Part shown: positions 25,058 to 33,453 of the stretch, one piece after another
Numbering within the stretch: position 1 is the stretch's first letter
How the letters are laid out: every line of letters begins with the position of its first letter
DNA from: GCA-2731375 sp964344935
GTDB lineage: Bacteria; Pseudomonadota; Alphaproteobacteria; GCA-2731375
Assembly: GCA_964344935.1 (NCBI GenBank)
Contig: CAYFPL010000005.1
Location: 344,121-408,120 of the forward strand
DNA length: 64,000 bases
Reading direction: 5' to 3'
The notes under the pieces: generated by a model
The model's input: the letters and a program-made list of their open reading frames with translations, nothing else
What the model was told of the DNA's origin: nothing
The model's database searches: none
Position numbers and translations under genes: made by a program

Positions 25058-26685
25058 CCGGCCCGCACCGTGGCCAGGAATCCATCGACCGCTTGGCGCA
25101 AGGTTTCGGACGTCTCTGTCAGGCCGGTGGCCGCCGTCTCCACATGCTGCACGGCCCCGCCGGTACGGGTATTGGCGTCCGTAACGGCGGTGATGCTCGA
25201 CGAAACGCGCTCGGTGGCGGCTGCTGCGTCCTGGACGCTGCGGCTGATCTCCATGGTGGCGGCATTCTGTTCTTCCACGGCACCGGCGATCACGCTTGCG
25301 ATGTCGTTGACCTGATTGATGGTTTCAGTAATCCCGCCGATGGATTGTACGAATCCCGAGGTCGCATCCTGCACCGAGGCAATCTGGCTTGAAATTTCCT
25401 CGGTCGCCCGGGCCGTCTGATTGGCAAGATTCTTCACCTCCGACGCCACAACGGCAAAGCCTTTCCCGGCTTCGCCGGCGCGCGCTGCCTCGATCGTGGC
25501 ATTGAGGGCAAGCAGATTGGTTTGCGAAGCGATGTCGTTGATCATTTCGATCACGTGGCCGATCTTCTCGGCGTTATCGGACAGGGTCGTGATCTCGCTG
25601 TTCGTCTGCCCTGCCTGTTCGGCGGCCCGTTTGGTGATATTGGCGCATTCCGTGACCTGGGCGCTGACCTCCTGCAACGAGGTTGATAGCTCCTCGGTCG
25701 CTGCCGCCACGGTCTGTACGTTGGCCGTGGCATCTTCGGCCGCCCCAGACACGGCGGCGCCCTGACTGACAGACTCTTCCGAGGTTTCGCTCAATGTTTG
25801 AGCCGAGCCCTGCATTTCGCTTGCGGCTTTGGAAACGGCGGTTACAACGCCGCCGATTTGGCTGTCGAAATTGTCGGCCAGATCGTTCGCCGCGCGGCGT
25901 TTTTCTTCCACCGCCTTGCGCTCATTCTCTACCTGTTCGGCCTGCAGGCGTTCGACTTCCTGGCCGTTCTGTTTGAAGATCTGCATGGCCTGGGCCATTT
26001 CGCCCAAGTCGTCGCGACGGGACAGGCCAACGATCTCGGCATCCAAATCCCCTTCAGCCAAGCGCTGCATCACGCCCGTCATGGCGGCGATGGGGCGACT
26101 GACCATATGGCTCAACGCGAACAGCAAGGCGACCATCAGGATCAGAAAGATCACCGTGGCCCATGCGGACGAGACCAGGACGTTGTGGTTCAAATGCCCT
26201 TCCACGCGTTGGAAGTCCCAGACCACGGCGATGGCGCCAACAACCTGGTTCTTTTTGCCGAATATTACGGGTGCCGCGATCACTTGCTGACCGTTGACGA
26301 ACTGCGAGACGGTTTCTCCGCCGTCTACGGCCGCCTTGGTGATTTCCGCCAATTGCTCATCGGCACTGAACGGCAAATGCTCGGCCCGGTAATCCACCAC
26401 TGCCTTGCCGTCGGCGGCGACGGCCGTTACAGCGGCGACGTTGGAGGTTTGCCCGCCGGTCAATTCAGCGTAGGCCCGTTCGATGGTTTCGACCTTGCGA
26501 AAGCGGATGCCGCCAGCCACCTGTGCTGCCAAGAGATTGGTCAGCGAACTGTTGCTTTCCTGAGCCAGTGCCTTCAACTGTTGCCGTTCGCCCCAGCTTT
26601 GCACCCCGATGACAATTGCGAAATTGATGACAATGCCGACGGCGACAACCGCCACGGTCTTGCGACCGATTGTCCATTTGAACAT
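25054..26685 (-). CDS. Methyl-accepting chemotaxis protein
   Basis: 543 residues: TM1 near 8-28, a periplasmic region of ~140 residues, TM2 near 180-205, HAMP (RPIAAMTGVMQRLAEGDLD), then a long signalling coiled coil with the hairpin tip IASQTNLLALNATIEAARAGE and KGFAVVASEVKNLA. There is no C-terminal CheB/CheR-docking pentapeptide. It signals to CheA/CheW encoded elsewhere. Directly upstream on the same strand is a secreted Cache-domain protein, separated by a terminator-like hairpin whose T-tract abuts the ribosome site (TGGAG) of this gene. Confidence 0.95.
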   Translation of the reverse strand: MFKWTIGRKTVAVVAVGIVINFAIVIGVQSWGERQQLKALAQESNSSLTNLLAAQVAGGIRFRKVETIERAYAELTGGQTSNVAAVTAVAADGKAVVDYRAEHLPFSADEQLAEITKAAVDGGETVSQFVNGQQVIAAPVIFGKKNQVVGAIAVVWDFQRVEGHLNHNVLVSSAWATVIFLILMVALLFALSHMVSRPIAAMTGVMQRLAEGDLDAEIVGLSRRDDLGEMAQAMQIFKQNGQEVERLQAEQVENERKAVEEKRRAANDLADNFDSQIGGVVTAVSKAASEMQGSAQTLSETSEESVSQGAAVSGAAEDATANVQTVAAATEELSTSLQEVSAQVTECANITKRAAEQAGQTNSEITTLSDNAEKIGHVIEMINDIASQTNLLALNATIEAARAGEAGKGFAVVASEVKNLANQTARATEEISSQIASVQDATSGFVQSIGGITETINQVNDIASVIAGAVEEQNAATMEISRSVQDAAAATERVSSSITAVTDANTRTGGAVQHVETAATGLTETSETLRQAVDGFLATVRAG

Positions 26686-26697
26686 CGAATCTACTCC

Positions 26698-26737
26698 AAA
26701 AAAACGCGGCCCGCCTTGTCTTCAAAAGCGGGCCGCG
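26698..26737 (-). terminator. Rho-independent terminator or attenuator between the Cache gene and the chemoreceptor
   Basis: A perfect 10-bp GC stem (26705-26714 with 26728-26737, CGCGGCCCGC arm) with a 13-base loop is followed on the minus strand by seven T residues (26698-26704). It lies 3' of the Cache gene and immediately 5' of the chemoreceptor's ribosome site, so it ends the upstream transcript or limits read-through into the receptor gene. Confidence 0.85.
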
Positions 26738-26784
26738 CTGCTAACCGTATCCGAGTTGACTACCTTTGGCAGTCTTTGCGGGCA

Positions 26785-27366
26785 CTACTGACCCAGCATC
26801 TCGACGTTAACGCCGACAGTGATGGCGCCAATGACGGACCCGCTCGCCGGATCGACCACAGGCAGGCTCACTTGGCTTTGGAAGGTCTGGGTGGACTCGT
26901 CCTCTTCGACGTCGCTGATATGCAGGGCGTCAGCGCCGACAGAGTAGGTCTTTTTCCATTTCGCTTCGTCACCCTGCCAATAATCGGAGGTGATGTCGCT
27001 TTGACCCACGTTCATACCTTTGTTGTCCATGACGAAGATTTCCGTGAACAGGCCGTCGCTCTCGTCTTTCTTCGATTTCAGGAAGCCGGACAGCGGATTG
27101 GCCAGCACGCCATCGATCATGGGCCGGCTGGACGCGCTTGTTTCGGCCCGCCATTGCTTGTCCAGAGAAACGATCTTGGTTTCGGAAAAGCTCTTGTGCT
27201 GCTCGTTCTGTGCCTTGATGGCCTCGACCACGGCAGGGCTGCTGAGCCAGGATTTGATGGAATTGGTCGCCAGGTCACGAAGTTGCGGTTCGTATTCGTT
27301 TGCACTGGCAGTCGCCGCGAACAACATGGGCAGCACAGCGACAAGGGCAATCTTGATTACTCGCAT
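26785..27366 (-). CDS. Secreted PDC/Cache-domain sensor-like protein
   Basis: 193 residues from ATG 27366, supported by GTGAGGA seven to eleven bases upstream. A signal peptide of ~22 residues (cleavage after TASA) precedes a single Cache fold: a long N-terminal helix (YEPQLRDLATNSIKSWL), FTEIFVMDNKGMNVGQSDITSDYWQGDEAKW, which is the typical Cache ligand-pocket run, and a C-terminal VVDPASGSVIGAITVGVN strand pair. There is no transmembrane helix or output domain. Such soluble Cache proteins may bind a ligand in the periplasm and present it to a receptor; the chemoreceptor next door is the natural candidate. Confidence 0.85.
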   Translation of the reverse strand: MRVIKIALVAVLPMLFAATASANEYEPQLRDLATNSIKSWLSSPAVVEAIKAQNEQHKSFSETKIVSLDKQWRAETSASSRPMIDGVLANPLSGFLKSKKDESDGLFTEIFVMDNKGMNVGQSDITSDYWQGDEAKWKKTYSVGADALHISDVEEDESTQTFQSQVSLPVVDPASGSVIGAITVGVNVEMLGQ

Positions 27367-27489
27367 TGAACGGTCCTCACGGGTTGGATGCATGTCAATG
27401 CGATGAATACGTCAAAACAATTTCGAAAGTATTAAGCATAAGGGATTAGTCAGCGTTTTTACTTTTGATTGTAAGAATTCCGTACAGTT

Positions 27490-28200
27490 TTATTTATGGT
27501 TTTGGTTTTTCTTCCAATCTTCATAAGCCCGCAGTGTTTCGGCATTCGGCGGATAGGTGCCAATTGTCGGATGTCCGGCTTCCACGCGCCCTTTCAGGAA
27601 CGCTTCGAGATTTTCCTGTTCCGCGCCGTCGCGGGCGACCTCGTCGGCCATTGCGGCGGGAATGACGACCACACCATCGCCATCGCCGACCAAGACATCA
27701 CCCGGCATCACAGCGACACCGCCACAAGCGATGGGGCATTGCAGATCGGCGCCGAAATGAATGTGTAGGCTGGCAGGGGCGGCAAACCCGGCACAGAATA
27801 TTGGCATATCCACGGCCGAAACCATGGCGCCATCGCGAACGGGGCCGTCACTGACCACCGCGGCGACACCGCGTTCGTGCATGCGTGCGGCCAGGATGTC
27901 ACCCATTACGCCGGCCGCCAGCTCGCCGCGGGCATCGATCACTATGGCCATGCCGGGGGGAATATCCTCCACCGCCTTGCGCGGTGGATATTCCGGATCG
28001 CCCAAAACCTCGACCCGGCTCAGATCCTCGCGCATGGGAATGAAGCGCAAGGTATAGGCCTCGGCTACGAATTGGCAGCTTTCCGGATTCAGAGGCCGCG
28101 CGCCGGTGATGAAACAATTGCGTAGGCCCCGCTTGAGCAACTGCATGGTCACGGTGGCGGTGGAGATGCCACTCAGATTTTCCATTGTGTCCGGCTTCAC
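27490..28200 (-). CDS. RraA-like / HMG-CHA aldolase family protein
   Basis: 236 residues taking the GTG at 28200, which overlaps the upstream stop as GTGA; the ATG at 28185 is an alternative. RraA-fold landmarks are STATVTMQLLKRG at the N-terminus, GDILAARMHERGVAAVVSDGPVRD (active-site G-D-x-x-x-A...D-G-x-x-R-D) and VMPGDVLVGDGDGVVVIP. The family includes 4-hydroxy-4-methyl-2-oxoglutarate/oxaloacetate aldolase-decarboxylases as well as the RNase E inhibitor RraA. The FAH partner favours an enzymatic role on keto-acids. Confidence 0.85.
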   Translation of the reverse strand: MKPDTMENLSGISTATVTMQLLKRGLRNCFITGARPLNPESCQFVAEAYTLRFIPMREDLSRVEVLGDPEYPPRKAVEDIPPGMAIVIDARGELAAGVMGDILAARMHERGVAAVVSDGPVRDGAMVSAVDMPIFCAGFAAPASLHIHFGADLQCPIACGGVAVMPGDVLVGDGDGVVVIPAAMADEVARDGAEQENLEAFLKGRVEAGHPTIGTYPPNAETLRAYEDWKKNQNHK

Positions 28201-29378
28201 AGCAGTCCCCGTCCCGCAAGATTGGCCATCAAGGCGCCAATGCCGAACTCCCACGGCGCGATCTTGTCCGTATGGTTGACCTGGTTCCTCAAGCTGCCCA
28301 GCAGCGGATTTGCGATGGTGACGATATCGCCCAAGTGATGGGTAAATCCCTGGCCCGGTGCGTCCCGGTCCTCGGTCGGGGCAAACATGGTGCCGGTAAA
28401 CAGCAACAGGCCGTCGGGATATTGGTTGTGAACGCCGCAGGCATAAGCGGCTAGCTCGGCCGGGTCGCGGCTGATCTCGCTTAGGGACGAACGGCCTTCC
28501 AGTTTGAAGTCGTCTTCGCCCGTCACCGTCAGGCTGATTTCCATTTGCCGTACGTCATCGAGGGTAAAACTGTCGTCAAACAGTCGGATGAAGGGACCCA
28601 CGGCGCAAGAAGCGCGGTTGTCCTTGGCCTTGCCCAGCAACAGGGCGCTGCGCCCTTCGAAATCGCGCAGGTTGACGTCGTTGCCCAGGGTGGCGCCGAC
28701 GATGCGGCCCGAAGGCGCGATTACCAGGACCACCTCGGGCTCGGGATTGTTCCAGGTGGAGTTGGGGTGGATGCCGATCTCGGCCCCGGTTCCCACGGCG
28801 GCCATGGGCTGGGATTTGGTGAAAACCTCGGCGTCCGGCCCGATGCCGACCTCGAGATATTGCGACCACAGGCCCCGTTCGCTGAGCACATCCTTGATCC
28901 GTGCCGCCTCGTCCGAGCCGGGCACCACATCGGCCAGGGAACTGCCAATTTCGGCCCCGATGGCATTGCGGATTTCAGCCGCCTGGTCCGGGTCGCCCTT
29001 GGCCTGCTCCTCGATCACCCGTTCCAGCATAGAGCGGACGAAGGTGACGCCGCAGGCCTTCAGGGCTTGCAGATCGCAGGGCGCAAGGAGATAGGGGCGG
29101 TTATCGTCCCGGTCATGATGGCCGCTGTTGGCTAAAAGGTCGGCTAAATCTGCAATTGCCTGACCCTTGCCCGCACGGGCGGCGGCGACGGGATCATCCA
29201 TGGCCAAGAGCCCGGCCAGGGTTGGGGCGGCGGCGGAGAGATCGAAGACGCCGTCGTCGGCGGCAAGGACAGGCGTCGGGCCGCCACCGGGTCCGGGCAG
29301 CCAGACACGGCCAAGAAAACAGCCCGACAGGCCGTCGTCCGGCAGGGTATTCGCGGCGGATAATGAGAAAGAGGTCAT
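28197..29378 (-). CDS. Fumarylacetoacetate hydrolase family protein
   Basis: 393 residues from ATG 29378 (MTSFSLSAAN). The FAH C-terminal fold shows VTFVRSMLERVIEE, IGIHPNSTWNNPEPEVVLV with metal-binding E-x-E, ATLGNDVNLRDFEGRSAL, and GDIVTIANPLLGSL. The length exceeds the usual ~280 because of a ~100-residue N-terminal domain, as in the AraD1/dehydratase-like branch. It probably acts on a 2-keto acid or diketo acid. Overlaps the RraA-like gene by four bases, forming a two-gene unit. Confidence 0.87.
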   Translation of the reverse strand: MTSFSLSAANTLPDDGLSGCFLGRVWLPGPGGGPTPVLAADDGVFDLSAAAPTLAGLLAMDDPVAAARAGKGQAIADLADLLANSGHHDRDDNRPYLLAPCDLQALKACGVTFVRSMLERVIEEQAKGDPDQAAEIRNAIGAEIGSSLADVVPGSDEAARIKDVLSERGLWSQYLEVGIGPDAEVFTKSQPMAAVGTGAEIGIHPNSTWNNPEPEVVLVIAPSGRIVGATLGNDVNLRDFEGRSALLLGKAKDNRASCAVGPFIRLFDDSFTLDDVRQMEISLTVTGEDDFKLEGRSSLSEISRDPAELAAYACGVHNQYPDGLLLFTGTMFAPTEDRDAPGQGFTHHLGDIVTIANPLLGSLRNQVNHTDKIAPWEFGIGALMANLAGRGLL

Positions 29379-29514
29379 GCGGGACAGGTCCTTAGAGATT
29401 GAAGCGCGCCAGTATGGCAAGTGTCGGTCGGGTGCGAAAGGCGCAAAGCAGTTGTTGCCCCTGGCGCAATGCGGCTACATTCCGACAGTCCATAATGCCG
29501 CCCTAACATAGGAT

Positions 29515-30027
29515 ATGAGAATGCCCGTACACGCCCGGTTTACCGCCTTATTTTCCATGTTGCTGCTGTTCTTTTTGGACCTGTCTGCGGCTCAGGCCAT
29601 GTCGGCGCGGGAGCAGACCTTTAAGGATTGGCTTATGCGTTGCGAGAGGAAGGATGAGAACACTCCTGAACGTTGCTTTATATTGCAGATTGGAAAGAGT
29701 ATTGAGGACAATCAAGATGTCGTCCAAATTGTAGCGCGCTACCCGGTGCCTAATGAACCGGCGATATTGTTTATGACATTGCCACTAGGTGTATACCTAC
29801 CTGCCGGCTTGCGATTGCAAATCGACAACGGAGAAAATGTTCGAATTGATGTGGAAATTTGCATCCGCAACGGCTGCCATGTCCGAGTTGTGCTTGCTAG
29901 CGAGCTATTGGAGGAACTCAGGACTGGACGCCATGCCAGGCTGACATTCCAGTTGGGCTGGCACCGAGAAGTTAAGGCCTCGATTTCCCTGGCAGGTTTC
30001 ACGGCGGCATTTGATGCACTGAAGTAA
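29515..30027 (+). CDS. Invasion-associated locus B (IalB) family protein
   Basis: 170 residues with a 28-residue signal peptide (cleavage after AQA). The mature protein has the IalB pattern: F-x-D-W-x-x-R-C near its start, four cysteines probably in two disulfides (CERKDENTPERC and CIRNGC), LPLGVYLPAGLRLQIDNGE, and the C-terminal ISLAGFTAAFDALK. The name comes from Bartonella, but the family is widespread in free-living alphaproteobacteria as a periplasmic or outer-membrane-associated protein. Third-position GC is lower here than in neighbours. Confidence 0.9.
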   Translation: MRMPVHARFTALFSMLLLFFLDLSAAQAMSAREQTFKDWLMRCERKDENTPERCFILQIGKSIEDNQDVVQIVARYPVPNEPAILFMTLPLGVYLPAGLRLQIDNGENVRIDVEICIRNGCHVRVVLASELLEELRTGRHARLTFQLGWHREVKASISLAGFTAAFDALK

Positions 30028-30044
30028 GTTGAAAGGAAGCGCCA

Positions 30045-31082
30045 ATGCCCGCGCCAGCCAGTCAAGAGCCGACCGACCTGATTTGGGATTACCTCAAGGG
30101 TTTTCACGCCGTACATCACATGGCGATCGGTACAGAGTTGGGCCTGTTTGCCGCCATCCAGAAGAAAGGCGAGGGCGGCTGCGATCCCGGCGCCCTGGCC
30201 GACGAATTGAAGCTGCATGGGCCCTACGTCGACGTCTGGTGCCGCACCGGTTATCACTACGGCCTGTTGGAGGCGGGGGATGAAGGTTGTTTCCGCCTGG
30301 CCGAGATGATGGACAAGCTGTTGGTTGATCCCGGCGATCCGCGCAACCTGGCGCCCTACATTACCTCTACCGTCAATTTCGGCAGCGACGATCTGCGCAG
30401 CTATCCGGAAAACTTCCGCACCGGCGGCACCCATCGCTTCCAGGAACATGGCGCGGACTTCTCCCACCATGTGGGGGCTACAACGTCAGGTTTCCACACC
30501 GTTGTTGCCCGGCGCATGCTGGCCGGGGTTCCCGGATTGCAGGCGACGTTGGAAGCGGGCGCCTCGGTGTTGGATGTGGGCTGCGGCGTCGGCGGCTTGA
30601 TGATCAAGATCGCCCAGGCCTGGCCCAATTGCCGTTGTCACGGCATTGATATCGATCCCCATGGCGTGGAACTGGCGAGCGAGAACATTGCCGCCAGCGA
30701 TGTGGCGGACAGGGTTACGGTGCAGGCTGTCGGGAATGACGGCATCGGCCAGAAAGAGGCCTTCGACCTGGCCGTGATGTTCGAGGTCTTGCACGAGATC
30801 GACGATGCCATCCGCCCTGGCGTGGTCAAGGACGTGGCCCGGTCCCTGAAACCGGGCGGTGTATTGTTCATCCTGGATGAAACCTATCCATCAGACCTCG
30901 CCGGCCTGCGGGATCCTGGATTCAATTTCGCCGTGCAGACCCAGTTCAACGAGCTGATCTGGGGCAACCTGGTACCCACAATCGAAATGCAGCACGAATT
31001 GTTCGCCGATGCCGGCCTGGTGGAAATCATGCGCGAGCCCATCGGCGGCATTTTCACCATGCTGGTCGCCCGCAAGGAGTAG
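30045..31082 (+). CDS. Class I SAM-dependent methyltransferase
   Basis: 345 residues. The N-terminal ~100 form a winged-helix-like region (IQKKGEGGCDPGALADELKLH). The Rossmann SAM site is SVLDVGCGVGGLMIKIA near residue 182, with GIDIDPHGVELA as the acidic strand-2 loop and PGGVLFILDETYPSD at motif III. It resembles O-methyltransferase-like and ubiE-like enzymes with a dimerisation domain. It begins a run of five closely spaced genes ending with an acyl-CoA dehydrogenase. Confidence 0.88.
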   Translation: MPAPASQEPTDLIWDYLKGFHAVHHMAIGTELGLFAAIQKKGEGGCDPGALADELKLHGPYVDVWCRTGYHYGLLEAGDEGCFRLAEMMDKLLVDPGDPRNLAPYITSTVNFGSDDLRSYPENFRTGGTHRFQEHGADFSHHVGATTSGFHTVVARRMLAGVPGLQATLEAGASVLDVGCGVGGLMIKIAQAWPNCRCHGIDIDPHGVELASENIAASDVADRVTVQAVGNDGIGQKEAFDLAVMFEVLHEIDDAIRPGVVKDVARSLKPGGVLFILDETYPSDLAGLRDPGFNFAVQTQFNELIWGNLVPTIEMQHELFADAGLVEIMREPIGGIFTMLVARKE

Positions 31083-31086
31083 AGAT

Positions 31087-31881
31087 ATGTCCGACGATAC
31101 GATCGAAGCTGCCGCCCAGCACCTTTTTCAGGCCGCCCAGGCCGGCGACGTTGGCGCGCCGTTGCCCACCGATATCGCGCCGGGTGATGTCGATACCGCC
31201 TACAAGGTGCAGGATCGTTTGCAAGGCCTGTGGGCCGAGGCTGGGGCCGGCGCCATAGCCGGCTGGAAGGTGGCCCTGACATCCAAGGTGATGCAGGAAC
31301 TGGTGGGCGTGTCACAGCCCTGCGAGGGCGCCATATTCGCTTCACGGGTGCACAGGGGTGAAGTGGCCCTGGCACACGCGGCCTTCGTCAATATCGGCGT
31401 CGAGTCGGAAATCGCGGTGAGGATGGCACGCGACCTGCCAGCTGACGGCGGCCCTTATGACCAGGACAATATCCGCGACGCCGTGGCCGCCTGTATGGCG
31501 GCTATAGAGATCGTCGATGACCGGGCCATCGACTACAGCCTGATCGATGCGCCGTTGCTGATCGCCGACAATTCTTTCAACGCCGGCTGTGTCCTGGGCG
31601 AGGAGGTGACAGATTGGCAGGGTCTGGACCTGGCCGCGCTGCAGGGCCGCATGCTGATTAACGGCGAGGTGGTTGGCGAAGGCGTGGGCGGTGATGCTCT
31701 GGGCCATCCTCTGGTGCCCCTGTCGTGGCTTGCCAATAACCTGAACCATAGAGGGACGATGTTGCGGGCTGGTGATGTGGTCCTGACCGGTTCCATCGTC
31801 GCCACAAAATGGCTGCAGCCTGGCGATCAAATGGTGACGGAAGTCGATGGACTGGGCCGCGCTGGCTTGAACGTCACGTAG
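31087..31881 (+). CDS. 2-keto-4-pentenoate hydratase (MhpD/FAH superfamily)
   Basis: 264 residues from ATG 31087, five bases after the methyltransferase stop. It has KVQDRLQGLW, AGWKVALTSKVMQ (the GxK segment of this family), VNIGVESEIAVRM with metal-binding E-x-E, AIEIVDDR, and DVVLTGSIVATKWLQPGDQM. Members hydrate 2-hydroxypenta-2,4-dienoate in meta-cleavage pathways or decarboxylate 4-oxalocrotonate. No ring-cleavage dioxygenase is in the operon, so the true substrate is open. Confidence 0.9.
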   Translation: MSDDTIEAAAQHLFQAAQAGDVGAPLPTDIAPGDVDTAYKVQDRLQGLWAEAGAGAIAGWKVALTSKVMQELVGVSQPCEGAIFASRVHRGEVALAHAAFVNIGVESEIAVRMARDLPADGGPYDQDNIRDAVAACMAAIEIVDDRAIDYSLIDAPLLIADNSFNAGCVLGEEVTDWQGLDLAALQGRMLINGEVVGEGVGGDALGHPLVPLSWLANNLNHRGTMLRAGDVVLTGSIVATKWLQPGDQMVTEVDGLGRAGLNVT

Positions 31882-31893
31882 GGGAAGAAGCAG

Positions 31894-33453
31894 ATGTCCG
31901 ACCTGCACCAGGGATTGACCACGGCAAGTTTGACCTTGCGGGCCATGGTGCGTTGGGGTGATCGAATAGCTTTCAGCGGCTATGGCGGCCAATACACCTA
32001 TAGCCAATGCCTTGACCTGATCGGGCGTTATCAGGCGGTGATGCTGGGTGCCGGCGTCCGGCGAGGACAGCGGATTGCGCTGCTAAATGCCAATCGGGCA
32101 GAGGCCTGGCTGGCGGGTGCGGCGGCCCAGGCCCTGGGACTTTGCTTCACGGCATTGCATCCCCTCGGCGCGTACGAGGACCAGCGGTTCATTCTCGACG
32201 ATGGCGAAATCGACTTCCTGTTTGTGGATACGGAAAACTATCTCGATCTTGGTGCGGAATTGGCGGCAGCCACAGACGGTTTGCAAGAGGTCTTTACCTT
32301 GGGACCGGCAGACTATGGATTGGACTTGCGGGCCGGCGCCGACGATGCGGGCGCTGTTTCGCCGGTGCTGCTGGCCCAGCCCGACGACGAAGTCATGCTG
32401 GGCTATACCGGCGGCACCACCGGCAAATCGAAAGGCGCCCTGCGCCGCCATCATTCCTATGTCGCACTGGTCAGCGCGGTACTGGCGGATTTCGAATGGC
32501 CCCAGGAAATTGTTTATCAGGCAGTCGCTCCCATTTCCCACGTGGGCGGTACAAAGATCCTGCCAACCCTGCTGCGTGGCGGCCGGGTGCATATGCACCA
32601 CGGTTTTGATCCGGATGCTGTGATCGGTTCCATTGAGAAAGAGCGGGTGACGGCGACCCTGTTGGTGCCGACCATGGTCAATATCCTGCTTGATCATCCG
32701 AAACTGGATGATGCCGACCTTTCCAGCCTGGAGTTGCTGATGTACGGCGCCGCGCCGATGTCGCCGACCCGGCTTTTGGAAGGCCTGGAACGGATCGGCC
32801 CCGTGTTCTGCCAGCTATACGGCCAGACCGAGGGCTACCCCCTCGCCGTGCTGCGGCGCGGCGATCACAATAAGGACGATCCGAACCTGTTCGCAGCCTG
32901 CGGCCACCCTTGCGCCTCGGTGCGGGTGGCTCTGTTGAATGACGACGGCGAGCCCGTGGAGCAGGGGGACGCCGGCGAGATCTGCGCCCAAGGGCCCCAG
33001 GTGATGGATCAATACTGGCAGCGGCCGGAACAGACGGCGGAAACCCTGGCTGGCGGCTGGCTGCATACCGGCGATATGGCCAAGGCGGATGAGCGCGGCT
33101 ATCTCTATATCGTCGACCGCAAGAAGGACATGATCATTTCCGGCGGTTTCAACGTCTTTCCCAAGGAGGTTGAGGATGTCATTACCGCCGACCCGGCTGT
33201 CGCCATGGCCGCTGTGATCGGCGTGCCGGACGAAAAATGGGGCGAGGCGGTCAAGGCGGTGGTGGTTGCCCGCCCCGGCGCCCGGATCGACCCGGATGCC
33301 CTGATCCAAAAGGTGCGCGATGCCAAGGGCTCGGTGCATGCGCCGAAGTCAGTGGACATTGCGGAAGAAATACCGGTGACGCCCCTGGGCAAACCGGACA
33401 AGAAGGCATTGCGGGAGACCTATTGGGCCGGCCGGGACCGCCGTGTCGGCTGA
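31894..33453 (+). CDS. AMP-dependent acyl-CoA ligase
   Basis: 519 residues. A3 is YTGGTTGKSKGALRR near residue 170, then PISHVGG, YGQTEG (A5), GWLHTGDMAKADERGY (A7), and the adenylation Lys in TPLGKPDKKALRE at the C-terminus. Activates an unknown carboxylate as CoA ester. It sits 12 bases after the hydratase and overlaps the class V aminotransferase by 11 bases. Not a close copy of the two ligases at 0.7-3.8 kb. Confidence 0.9.
   Translation: MSDLHQGLTTASLTLRAMVRWGDRIAFSGYGGQYTYSQCLDLIGRYQAVMLGAGVRRGQRIALLNANRAEAWLAGAAAQALGLCFTALHPLGAYEDQRFILDDGEIDFLFVDTENYLDLGAELAAATDGLQEVFTLGPADYGLDLRAGADDAGAVSPVLLAQPDDEVMLGYTGGTTGKSKGALRRHHSYVALVSAVLADFEWPQEIVYQAVAPISHVGGTKILPTLLRGGRVHMHHGFDPDAVIGSIEKERVTATLLVPTMVNILLDHPKLDDADLSSLELLMYGAAPMSPTRLLEGLERIGPVFCQLYGQTEGYPLAVLRRGDHNKDDPNLFAACGHPCASVRVALLNDDGEPVEQGDAGEICAQGPQVMDQYWQRPEQTAETLAGGWLHTGDMAKADERGYLYIVDRKKDMIISGGFNVFPKEVEDVITADPAVAMAAVIGVPDEKWGEAVKAVVVARPGARIDPDALIQKVRDAKGSVHAPKSVDIAEEIPVTPLGKPDKKALRETYWAGRDRRVG

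Noticed and set aside
25798..27369. Long plus-strand frame (523 codons) over the chemoreceptor and Cache genes
   Set aside because: The minus-strand proteins have unmistakable domains and signal peptides; the plus-strand product is a His/Gly-rich shadow and crosses a terminator.
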